A stretch of 6,484 bases of DNA, taken from the NCBI GenBank assembly GCA_016292335.1, contig JAECRX010000207.1, positions 1 through 6,484 of the forward strand. Reading direction: 5' to 3'. This stretch comes from Candidatus Sifarchaeum subterraneum (lineage in GTDB: Archaea; Asgardarchaeota; Sifarchaeia; Sifarchaeales; Sifarchaeaceae). This document shows, piece by piece, positions 1 through 6,399 of this stretch (positions within the stretch are counted from its first letter, which is position 1; each line of letters opens with the position of its first letter). The notes under the pieces were generated by a model that saw nothing but the letters and a program-made list of their open reading frames with translations, did not search any database and was not told the DNA's origin. A program made the position numbers and the translations under genes.

Positions 1-1516
1 GCTCGTGTTCGTGTTCGTGAGATTTGATGTTTACCGGTCTCAAAGAACCAATAGCCCAGCCAGTAACTTCATTTAACGAAGGATGAATCACCATTGATCT
101 ATAAATTGGCATAAAAGAACCTGCATCGGGGCACGCTCTTTGGGATCTTGGCATTTTTTCTAAAGGTTCTTCCTGTGGGATGGCACATGTATAACCCGCA
201 TTCATAAGATACACAAATGGCTGGACGAGAACTGCTGCGTGAGGTCCGATTACGTGAGCTCCAAGGAGCCTCAGCGATTTATCCACAATTAATTTAACGA
301 ACCCGTCATCATCTGATCTTTCCTCAAAACCCATTGCAAATCCTTTTGCTACAGTCGAATAATGCTTAATTGCAACGTAAATTTCATGGCCTCGATCAAT
401 TGCCTCTTTTTCTGTCATCCCCGCATGACCAATTTGGGGGTGGGTGTATATAGCCCATGGAACTGTTGAGTAATCGATCGGTATTTTCTGATCAGGCGGA
501 CCGAAAATGTTGTTAACGCAGATTTCGGCATCATAATTCGCCTTATGTCTAAATTGGAACTTCCCATTAGCATCTCCGATTGCCCAGATATTTTTCTGCG
601 TTGTCTCAAGATGATCATTTGTTATAATCCAACCACGTTGGTCGGTCTCAACTCCGGTTTTTTCCACTTTTAAGAGATCTGCGTTGGATTTGATTCCAGC
701 GGAAATGAAGATTTCTTCACCTTTAACTTCTTGTGTATTTCCACTATTAACGTCTTTTATAGTGACTACTTTCAAGCCGTTCTCTAATCTTGCCTCAACT
801 GCTATATGGTTTGTATAGACATCCATATGTTTTTCAAATTGTTTTTCAAGGAAAGCGCTTATTTCTGGCTCTTCTGGACTTACAAGTCTGGGGAGCATTT
901 CAATAATAATAACTTTGTTACCGAATGCTGAGAATATGTGGGCAAATTCTGCCCCTATAGCACCTCCGCCGATAATTATTAAACTTTTCCAAGGCTTTTT
1001 AGGGAATTTATCACCAAAAAATGACTCACTCGTGATATAACCCGTTTTATCAAGACCTTTAATCGGTGGTATGATGGACCTACCTCCTGAGGCTAATACA
1101 AACCGGTTTCCTTTAAATTCCTCTGAATAACCCGAATCGCCGCTAAGTTTTACCTTCATTTTATAAGGTCCCGTGAATTCTCCCACGCCTTTATATATTT
1201 TAAGCGGTTGAATGGATGATAATCCATGGTCGATATCCTTACTTTCATCAATTTGACTCCACATCCTTTTTGCAATGAAATCCCAATCAAAACTCTCAAG
1301 TCTAAAATCCAGCCCAACTTTTTTTGCATGTTCTGCTTCACGTATTAGATCGGCTGGATGTACCAAGATTTTTGAAGGTATACAACCACGGGTAAGGCAT
1401 GTTCCACCCATTTTGCCCATTTCAACAAGCGCACATTTCCAACCCACGTTTAAACCTTGATTTAAAACAGTCAGACCTACACCGCTTCCAACAACTACTA
1501 AATCATATTTTTTCAA
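1..1516 (-). CDS. NAD/FAD-dependent pyridine nucleotide-disulfide oxidoreductase, dihydrolipoamide dehydrogenase/mycothione reductase-like (C-terminus cut by window edge)
   Basis: The frame is open for 505 codons from a TTG start to the left edge. An FAD-binding Rossmann motif GSGVG lies at residues 10-14. The redox disulfide is in GGTCLTRGCIPSK (Cys40, Cys45). The NAD-binding motif GGGAIGAE is at 183-190, followed by Glu206 at the end of the second strand, which favours NAD over NADP. The second FAD motif, AIGD, ends at Asp315. The dimerisation domain carries HPQIG (from His359) and the catalytic His-Glu pair in HPSLNE (His478, Glu483). All residues for two-electron disulfide chemistry are therefore present. 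Family members reduce lipoamide, mycothiol, glutathione or related disulfides, or Hg(II); the substrate cannot be read from sequence. The protein is longer than the usual 450-480 residues because of an extra stretch before the His-Glu motif and a tail ending in repeated His-Glu that continues off the window. It follows the VWA gene by 54 bases and is probably co-transcribed with it. Confidence 0.9.
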   Translation of the reverse strand, partial: MKKYDLVVVGSGVGLTVLNQGLNVGWKCALVEMGKMGGTCLTRGCIPSKILVHPADLIREAEHAKKVGLDFRLESFDWDFIAKRMWSQIDESKDIDHGLSSIQPLKIYKGVGEFTGPYKMKVKLSGDSGYSEEFKGNRFVLASGGRSIIPPIKGLDKTGYITSESFFGDKFPKKPWKSLIIIGGGAIGAEFAHIFSAFGNKVIIIEMLPRLVSPEEPEISAFLEKQFEKHMDVYTNHIAVEARLENGLKVVTIKDVNSGNTQEVKGEEIFISAGIKSNADLLKVEKTGVETDQRGWIITNDHLETTQKNIWAIGDANGKFQFRHKANYDAEICVNNIFGPPDQKIPIDYSTVPWAIYTHPQIGHAGMTEKEAIDRGHEIYVAIKHYSTVAKGFAMGFEERSDDDGFVKLIVDKSLRLLGAHVIGPHAAVLVQPFVYLMNAGYTCAIPQEEPLEKMPRSQRACPDAGSFMPIYRSMVIHPSLNEVTGWAIGSLRPVNIKSHEHEHE

Positions 1517-1522
1517 GTTTAC

Positions 1523-1530
1523 TCACCACC
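1523..1530 (-). promoter_or_regulatory. Ribosome binding site that fixes a TTG start for the reductase gene
   Basis: Read on the minus strand, GGTGGTGA lies 6 bases upstream of TTG at 1516-1514. It matches the GGTGA part of the sequence complementary to the 16S rRNA 3' end. No in-frame ATG occurs before residue 33, and starting there would remove the FAD-binding GxGxxG motif, so the TTG is the start. Confidence 0.8.
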
Positions 1531-1570
1531 TTAAGAGAATTTATAGTTTCAAATATGAAAAGAAGGAAGT

Positions 1571-2950
1571 TCAAAATTCTTTTCCACAATGTGGACAGAT
1601 TGCCTTCCTAGTCTTCCTTTGTCTTTCTTTAACTACACTCTCACCGCAATGGGGGCAACTGTCCATTGAGACACCAATTGTCATCCGATAGGCCGAATAA
1701 TGTGCTTTTTTAGCAGCTGGAGCAGGGGCTTCTGAAGGCATTGATATTTCAGCTTCTTCTACCATTTTTTCTGTCTCTTTAAGTTGATCTTTAAGATCTC
1801 TTGCAAACTCAGTTTCTATCATTTCGTCAATAGATTCTAGACCTTCAAATGTTGATTGAATCATTTCCTTAGCTTCTTCAAATTTTCTTTCTTTCATTAA
1901 TTCATAAGCTTGCTGGCTGGCTAAAGCTGTTTCATGGAGTGAAACCATGGAAACTACAGTTGTATCTATTTTTTCTTCAATAAGTTTATCATCTATGGTG
2001 GAGTTTACATTGTACACTCCAAGATCCTCTATTGATTTCTTCTCATTAGATCCTACTTCGAAATATTCTCCTTCGAGAGATAAAAGACATGGTATTTCTG
2101 ATCCATCAGGGTAAGGTGGGACGTCCATCTCTACTTCGAATTGTCTTGTTTCTCCTTGTCTGATACTTCCTAAAGGTGCAATTACTTTATTTTCATCAGC
2201 TAATATACGTCCTTCAAGCCCAAGAAGATTCAGAGGCTTGTGTGCTAAATTCAACGTAAGTTGCATTCCATTTGCTACTGCAGTCATCATTCCACCAATT
2301 TCATCTACAAAAACCTCTTCAATTTCTTCCGATTTTTCAATGAAATAATAATTTCCGCCTGCATTTTTTGCCATCGATTGAAGTAACTCTTCATCAACGT
2401 CTTCACCAACACCAACGGTTGACATCCAAATATCGTTTGATTTGACATTCTTCGCTAGTTGGATCAACCCTTCTGGGTGTGTTATACCGACATTTGCCAA
2501 TCCATCAGTAAGCAGAAGAACATAATTTGATCTTCCTGGAAAACCCTCTTTTTTTGATGTGATCTCAGAAATAGCTCTTTCGACACCACCAGAAAGGTTG
2601 GTCATACCATCAGCATAAATAGATCGGATTATGCTTGAAATTTTTTCTTTCTCGACAAAGGTTAAAGGAGCATCAAGTCTTACATCATCACTATATGTAA
2701 CAAGAGCTAATCGATCATCGTAATGTAGCCTCTTTGCCACTTCGAGACTAGCTTGTTTCACTTTTTCGACTTTATCCCCAGCCATAGAACCACTACGATC
2801 TAAAATCAATGCACAGTCTATTGGTGCCCGTTCTTCAACTTCTTCTTGTACTTTACCTTTTACAATAATTTGCAAGTAGACTTTATTTTCAGTATCCGCC
2901 TTCACAAAAGGTTTGTCAAACTTGGCATCGATTTCAAATAGTTCTTCCAT
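1571..2950 (-). CDS. Cytoplasmic VWA-domain protein with C-terminal zinc ribbon
   Basis: The 459-residue protein has no signal peptide or membrane segment. A von Willebrand factor A domain spans about residues 44-225, with a complete metal-ion-dependent adhesion site: DRSGS (Asp51, Ser53, Ser55), Thr117 in GMTNLSGG and Asp149 in LLTDG. A likely beta-sandwich follows (about 226-330), then a charged helical stretch rich in Glu and Lys (about 335-403), an Ala/Pro linker (404-416), and a zinc ribbon with CPHCG (Cys432, Cys435) and CPHCG (Cys452, Cys455), 16 residues apart. Family knowledge: VWA domains with an intact metal site bind protein partners through Mg2+; many intracellular ones are scaffolds or chaperone-like adaptors. 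The partner here is unknown. ATG at 2950 is supported by GGAGG (2964-2960 on the minus strand), 9 bases upstream. The gene is first in a probable operon with the reductase. No MoxR-type ATPase, a common VWA partner, is in the window. Confidence 0.9.
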   Translation of the reverse strand: MEELFEIDAKFDKPFVKADTENKVYLQIIVKGKVQEEVEERAPIDCALILDRSGSMAGDKVEKVKQASLEVAKRLHYDDRLALVTYSDDVRLDAPLTFVEKEKISSIIRSIYADGMTNLSGGVERAISEITSKKEGFPGRSNYVLLLTDGLANVGITHPEGLIQLAKNVKSNDIWMSTVGVGEDVDEELLQSMAKNAGGNYYFIEKSEEIEEVFVDEIGGMMTAVANGMQLTLNLAHKPLNLLGLEGRILADENKVIAPLGSIRQGETRQFEVEMDVPPYPDGSEIPCLLSLEGEYFEVGSNEKKSIEDLGVYNVNSTIDDKLIEEKIDTTVVSMVSLHETALASQQAYELMKERKFEEAKEMIQSTFEGLESIDEMIETEFARDLKDQLKETEKMVEEAEISMPSEAPAPAAKKAHYSAYRMTIGVSMDSCPHCGESVVKERQRKTRKAICPHCGKEF

Positions 2951-3112
2951 GAAGCAAAACCTCCAAAAGGATTCTCTTTTGAATTACATATTAACTGTCA
3001 CCATTTTTGGTTATAATACTGTTACATCTTTTAGGATAAAAGGATTTGCAATAATTAAACTCCTATTATAGACTTAATAGATTTAAGCAAAGTTATGCCC
3101 CTATTTTCTTCT

Positions 3113-3128
3113 TACAATGATAATTGTA
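3113..3128. promoter_or_regulatory. 16-base inverted repeat, possible operator between divergent genes
   Basis: The sequence is TACAAT-GATA-ATTGTA, with perfect 6-base arms around a 4-base centre. It sits almost exactly midway between the divergent starts at 2950 and 3296. The arms resemble operators of the MarR/OhrR family (TACAAT...ATTGTA type). In DNA this AT-rich a repeat of this size can arise by chance, and no regulator gene is in the window, so its role is conjecture. Confidence 0.25.
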
Positions 3129-3178
3129 TGTATAATGCTTGGCAAGTTATCGTTATCATATTAAGCAAATCTCTAAAT

Positions 3179-3207
3179 TTGGCTATCCTATTGTAATTAT
3201 TTATAAC
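3179..3207 (+). promoter_or_regulatory. Candidate promoter for the transhydrogenase gene
   Basis: TTTATAA at 3200-3206 fits an archaeal TATA box, predicting transcription from about 3230. Read as a bacterial promoter, TTGGCT (3179-3184) and TATAAC (3202-3207) are 17 bases apart and match 4 of 6 and 5 of 6 consensus positions. Both readings point to the same place. AT-rich DNA makes such matches common. Confidence 0.3.
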
Positions 3208-3278
3208 ACATTAATTAGTTTTTTAAGTAAGATCTTCCATATAGTTATTCACTTCTATGATAACCTCGATAAATGAAT

Positions 3279-3283
3279 GGAGG
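3279..3283 (+). promoter_or_regulatory. Ribosome binding site deciding the transhydrogenase start
   Basis: GGAGG precedes ATG at 3296 by 12 bases, a slightly long spacing. The longer alternative, ATG at 3257, has no Shine-Dalgarno sequence ahead of it and would add 13 residues that include the ribosome binding site itself, so 3296 is preferred. Confidence 0.6.
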
Positions 3284-3295
3284 CTAAAAAAAAAG

Positions 3296-4591
3296 ATGTC
3301 TGGAATTGAAACTGGTCTGGATACAATTTTTACTGCTACTTCAGCGCCTTTTAAATTTGGTATCGGTGCGACAAATGAAGTTGGCTTTGATTTAAAAAGA
3401 CTTGGAGTAACTAACGCCTTATTAGTTACAGATAAGAACGTGAAGGAGTTAGGTATTGCTGAAAGGATTGCTTCAATTATAGAGGAAGAAGATATCAAAG
3501 TGGATGTTTTTGATGGAGTTCATATAGAGCCTACAGATGAATCAATGCTTGAAGCCATAAGATTTGCTGAAGGAAAAGGGTATGATGGATTTGTTGGACT
3601 TGGTGGTGGTTCATCTATCGATACAGCGAAATGTGTTAATCTATTCACAACATATCCAGAACCTCTCATGGCGTATGTCAATCCCCCAATTGGTGAGGGA
3701 AAAAGGGTTCCAGGACCTCTAAGACCCTTACTCGCGATTCCAACAACTGCTGGAACTGGTAGTGAAGGAACTCCTGTAATCGTTCTAGACTTCTTAGAAC
3801 TCAAGTTAAAGACAGGGATATCAAATCCTTACATAAGACCAACTATGGGTGTTGTAGATCCATTACTTACTTTATCGTTACCTCCAGAAGTAACAGCTAG
3901 TACCGGTATGGATGTCTTAACACATTCTCTAGAATGTTTTACCGCAAGAGATTATACCACAAGACCCAAACCGGCCACTCCAGCTGATAGAGCTGGATAT
4001 GTCGGCTCAAATCCAATCAGCGATGCGGTGGCAGCGGCAGCGATAGAAATCGTGGGTAAATACCTGAGAAGAGCGGTTTCCATGGGAAATGATTTAGAGG
4101 CCAGGGTTAACATGGCACTTGGAGCGACTATGGCTGGAGTTGGTTTTGGAAATGCAGGTGTGCACATCCCACATTCCATGGGTTATCCAATAGCTGGCAT
4201 GGTCAAGGAATGGACTCCCCCTGGATTCAAAGGGGTCGACTATCCGATGGTTCCTCACGGAATTGCGGTAACTGTTGGAGCTCCTGCTGCGATGAAATTT
4301 ACTGTACCTGCAGATATGGAAAAACATGCATTGGTAGTTCAGTTACTAGGGGAAGATATTGAGGATCTATCTTTGAGAGAAGCTGCAATGGGTTTACCAG
4401 AAGTGCTTATAGATCTTATGAAAGACATTAATTTCCCGAACGGAGTCGGGGCGCTAGGATTTGATGAGCGAGACATCCCGAAATTAGTAGAGGGAACAAT
4501 AAAACAACAAAGACTTCTTGTTTGTTCACCAAGACCGGTTACAGAGGCAGATTTAGAGCAAATGTTCGAAGATGCGATGTCATATTGGTAA
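3296..4591 (+). CDS. Hydroxyacid-oxoacid transhydrogenase (HOT/ADHFE1 family, iron-containing alcohol dehydrogenase superfamily)
   Basis: The protein has 431 residues from the preferred start. It has the nucleotide-binding GGGSSID motif (residues 103-109) and all four expected iron ligands: Asp206 and His210 in GMDVLTH, His293 in PHSMGYP and His321 in VPHG. Segments diagnostic of the HOT branch rather than ordinary iron alcohol dehydrogenases are YVNPPIGEGK, PTTAGTGSE, YVGSNPISD, AGVGFGNAGVHIPH and VPHGIAV. The family transfers hydride from 4-hydroxybutyrate to 2-oxoglutarate through a tightly bound nicotinamide cofactor, giving succinic semialdehyde and D-2-hydroxyglutarate. Family assignment is firm; the physiological substrate in this organism is inferred. 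The gene stands alone, diverging from the VWA operon, and is closed by an intrinsic terminator that overlaps its stop codon. The length is close to that of the mature mitochondrial enzyme. Confidence 0.92.
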   Translation: MSGIETGLDTIFTATSAPFKFGIGATNEVGFDLKRLGVTNALLVTDKNVKELGIAERIASIIEEEDIKVDVFDGVHIEPTDESMLEAIRFAEGKGYDGFVGLGGGSSIDTAKCVNLFTTYPEPLMAYVNPPIGEGKRVPGPLRPLLAIPTTAGTGSEGTPVIVLDFLELKLKTGISNPYIRPTMGVVDPLLTLSLPPEVTASTGMDVLTHSLECFTARDYTTRPKPATPADRAGYVGSNPISDAVAAAAIEIVGKYLRRAVSMGNDLEARVNMALGATMAGVGFGNAGVHIPHSMGYPIAGMVKEWTPPGFKGVDYPMVPHGIAVTVGAPAAMKFTVPADMEKHALVVQLLGEDIEDLSLREAAMGLPEVLIDLMKDINFPNGVGALGFDERDIPKLVEGTIKQQRLLVCSPRPVTEADLEQMFEDAMSYW

Positions 4592-4642
4592 AGGGGCCCT
4601 AATTATTTTGCGAGTTTTTGATTTCGCCCCTTTATTTTTTTT
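4589..4642 (+). terminator. Intrinsic terminator after the transhydrogenase gene
   Basis: A 9-base stem pairs TAAAGGGGC (4589-4597, beginning with the stop codon) with GCCCCTTTA (4626-4634) around a 28-base loop, followed directly by eight T (4635-4642). The stem is perfect. It works only for plus-strand transcription, because the minus strand has no T-run after the hairpin. Confidence 0.8.
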
Positions 4643-4775
4643 AATAAGGTATTAATCCTACAGTCAAAATTACAAATATCAAGTGATAATGCTTCCCCCT
4701 TCCAGGTATCATTACAAACTTTTTTTCTTCGATTTCACTAAGTAAATTTAAAATATGTTCTTTAATGAGTCTCAT
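4641..4775 (-). CDS. Small hypothetical protein, 44 residues
   Basis: ATG at 4775 is preceded by AAGGAG (4791-4786), a good Shine-Dalgarno sequence 10 bases away, and the frame stays open for 44 codons to TAA at 4643-4641. The product starts MRLIKEHILNLLSEIEEKK, a likely amphipathic helix, has a basic turn around GRGKHYH (residues 25-31), and ends in a hydrophobic stretch LIFVILTVGLIPY that could lie in or on a membrane. I do not recognise the family. The stop codon overlaps the T-run of the terminator on the other strand. An AT-rich TATATTTT-like element (4806-4817) lies upstream. It could be a real small protein, a remnant of a longer gene, or chance; the ribosome binding site is the main argument for it. 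Confidence 0.4.
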   Translation of the reverse strand: MRLIKEHILNLLSEIEEKKFVMIPGRGKHYHLIFVILTVGLIPY

Positions 4776-5029
4776 CAGCTGGTTTCTCCTTAATTCTAAT
4801 GTTTTAAAATATATCATTATTTTTCTACAGTTTCCAGTTGATTAGAATATCATGTGAGCTATTCCACCCAAAATGTAGGTGACTTTCTGTGGAGCCAAAA
4901 GCCATGTTTTCCGCAGATTAACAATGAATGGATCAATAATAATGGAATAAATGTTAAATACCCTTCTTCTATTATGGTTTATGATATACTATTGATTATT
5001 TGTAATAAACGTAAAATGGGGAATTATTG
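4776..5029. other. Intergenic region without a recognisable gene
   Basis: Apart from the ribosome binding site and possible promoter of the small minus-strand ORF (4786-4817) and a TTTATGATATA stretch at 4978-4988, which could be the TATA box or -10 region of the racemase gene, I see no gene, structured RNA or clear repeat. All reading frames are short and interrupted. Confidence 0.5.
4978..4990 (+). promoter_or_regulatory. Candidate promoter element for the racemase gene
   Basis: TTTATGATATA (4978-4988) resembles an archaeal TATA box, placing the transcript start near 5010, just ahead of the ribosome binding site. The overlapping TATACT (4985-4990) could be a bacterial -10, but no -35 match lies at the right distance. 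Confidence 0.25.
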
Positions 5030-6304
5030 ATGCTAATAGAATTTCCATATGGAAAAGGAAGTATCAATACAGATATACCATCTGATAACCTTATTTCGGT
5101 TGTAGGGCCAAGATACCCAAAAATAGACGAAAGCGCGGCGCATAAAATTATAAACGCCCTTGAAAATCCTATTAAGAGCCAACGTATCAAAGATGTGGCC
5201 AAGGGAAAAGTAATTATTTTGGTAACCGATCTGACAAGAGCTACACCCAACCCACTACTGGTTCCTCCTTTATTGGAGGAAATAAAAAAAGCAGGAGTAA
5301 AGAGTGATAATATTAAGATTATCGTTGCTAATGGGCTGCACGGACATGCTGATGAGAAAGGATTGGAAGAATTATTAGGAAAACGTGTAATGGAAGAGGT
5401 AGAAGTCGCGAATCACGATCCGAATGATGAAAAAAATTTAATAAATTTAGGTACGACTTCTTCCGGTACTCCTGCGATTATAAACAAAGAAGTGGCAGAA
5501 ACTGATTTCGTTTTAGCCACAGGGTTGATAGAGCCACACTTTTTTGCTGGGTACAGTGGTGGTAGAAAAAATATATTCCCAGGAGTGGCTGCGGAAAGAG
5601 CAATTTATTCAAATCACAGTTACAAGATGCTTGATCATCCTAACGCTACTTATGGAATTTTAAGGGGTAATCCTGTTCATGAAGACATGATCGAGGTCCT
5701 AAAATTCGCTAAATTAGATTTCATCATTAATGTTGTATTAAATAAGAAACGTGAAATCATGGGAGTATTCGCTGGAGACGCCATCAAAGCACATGAAGAA
5801 GGAGCTCGATTTTTAGACAGCATTGTCAAGGTGAAAGTAAAAAAAGAAGCAGACATAGTGATAGTAACTAATGGAGGCTATCCATTGGATCGAAACTTCT
5901 ATCAAGCAGCCAAAGGAATGGCTACAGGTTCACTCGTTGTCAAAAAAGGTGGTGTTATTATTATGCTGTCAGAATGCATTGACAATACAAGAGCTCTTGG
6001 TGGTGTTGTCCATGATTATTATCACAAGCTTTGTAAAGGGACAAAATCTCCAGATGAGATACTGAAAAGAGTAAGGGAGCAAGAACCAATAAAAGACCAA
6101 TGGCAAGCTCAACCACTCGCCCGAATTCTGCAAAAGGCGGAAATTATAACGATAAGTGAAGTGAAAAATCAGATTGTAGAGGATTTCTTAATGACTCCAG
6201 CCTCTTCGCTAGACGAAGCCATGGACATGGCATTTAAAAAGATGGGATCAGATGCAGGAATAATAGCGATACCCGAAGGACCTTATATTATTCCTACCCT
6301 TTGA
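5030..6304 (+). CDS. larA: LarA-family nickel-dependent 2-hydroxyacid racemase/epimerase
   Basis: The 424-residue protein has the usual LarA length. Numbered from ATG 5030, the residues known to bind the nickel-pincer cofactor or substrate in lactate racemase are all in place: Asp67 and Arg70 in TDLTRATP, His104 in NGLHGH, His170 in EPHFFAGYSGG, Lys180 in GGRKNIFPG (the lysine that carries the pincer covalently), His196 in SNH, Tyr291, Gln292 and Lys295 in FYQAAKG, and Trp358 in DQWQ. The family interconverts the R and S forms of 2-hydroxyacids by hydride transfer; known members act on lactate, malate, phenyllactate, 2-hydroxyglutarate or gluconate, so the substrate is open. The maturation genes larB, larC and larE are not in the window and must be elsewhere. 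A TTG at 5027 directly precedes the ATG, but GGGG (5018-5021) is 8 bases from the ATG, which is the better start. No terminator is visible; the gene converges on the transposon end. Confidence 0.9.
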   Translation: MLIEFPYGKGSINTDIPSDNLISVVGPRYPKIDESAAHKIINALENPIKSQRIKDVAKGKVIILVTDLTRATPNPLLVPPLLEEIKKAGVKSDNIKIIVANGLHGHADEKGLEELLGKRVMEEVEVANHDPNDEKNLINLGTTSSGTPAIINKEVAETDFVLATGLIEPHFFAGYSGGRKNIFPGVAAERAIYSNHSYKMLDHPNATYGILRGNPVHEDMIEVLKFAKLDFIINVVLNKKREIMGVFAGDAIKAHEEGARFLDSIVKVKVKKEADIVIVTNGGYPLDRNFYQAAKGMATGSLVVKKGGVIIMLSECIDNTRALGGVVHDYYHKLCKGTKSPDEILKRVREQEPIKDQWQAQPLARILQKAEIITISEVKNQIVEDFLMTPASSLDEAMDMAFKKMGSDAGIIAIPEGPYIIPTL

Positions 6305-6368
6305 AATTCTCTAATTGTATTTGTCTCCATCCACATCCTAAACAAACTTTATGATTCCATTTTGACAT
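6294..6368 (-). pseudogene. Possible 3' remnant of a small zinc-binding protein gene cut by the transposon end
   Basis: Just outside the IS end, the minus strand reads in frame through a CLGCGW motif to a TAG at 6296-6294, overlapping the racemase 3' end by 11 bases. The motif looks like half of a zinc ribbon or knuckle. The only ATG (6368) lies within the IS end sequence, and there is a TAG further upstream in frame. It may be the tail of a gene interrupted by insertion, or a chance reading frame of about 20 codons. Confidence 0.2.
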
Positions 6369-6399
6369 CCTCTCCGCCCTAAAGGACGTAGAATCCTAC

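Noticed and set aside
415..1341. Short minus-strand ORFs at 415-618 and 1156-1341
   Set aside because: They lie in another frame inside the disulfide oxidoreductase, whose own frame is uninterrupted with all motifs.
1..1516. Frameshift in the reductase gene
   Set aside because: A first reading suggested two frames, but careful row-by-row translation gave one open frame from TTG 1516 to the left edge.
1275..1611. Overlapping plus-strand ORFs at 1275-1460 and 1399-1611
   Set aside because: They are antisense shadows of the reductase and the VWA gene end, with no ribosome binding site or recognisable domain.
3083..3169. Direct repeat TTAAGCAAA at 3083-3091 and 3161-3169
   Set aside because: Only two 9-base copies in very AT-rich DNA; easily chance, and not part of a regular array. 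No CRISPR-like repeat exists in the window.
3257..3295. Longer N-terminus for the transhydrogenase from ATG 3257
   Set aside because: No ribosome binding site precedes it, and the added 13 residues cover the GGAGG that serves ATG 3296.
5027..5029. TTG at 5027 as start of the LarA-family gene
   Set aside because: It is directly followed by ATG, and the GGGG stretch is at a better distance from the ATG.
3223..5250. Minus-strand ORFs at 3223-3498, 3520-3804, 3952-4179, 4094-4327 and 4996-5250
   Set aside because: They are antisense to the transhydrogenase or racemase genes, with low-complexity or unrecognisable products.
5871..6065. Plus-strand ORF at 5871-6065
   Set aside because: It lies out of frame within the racemase, whose frame has conserved catalytic motifs across this stretch.
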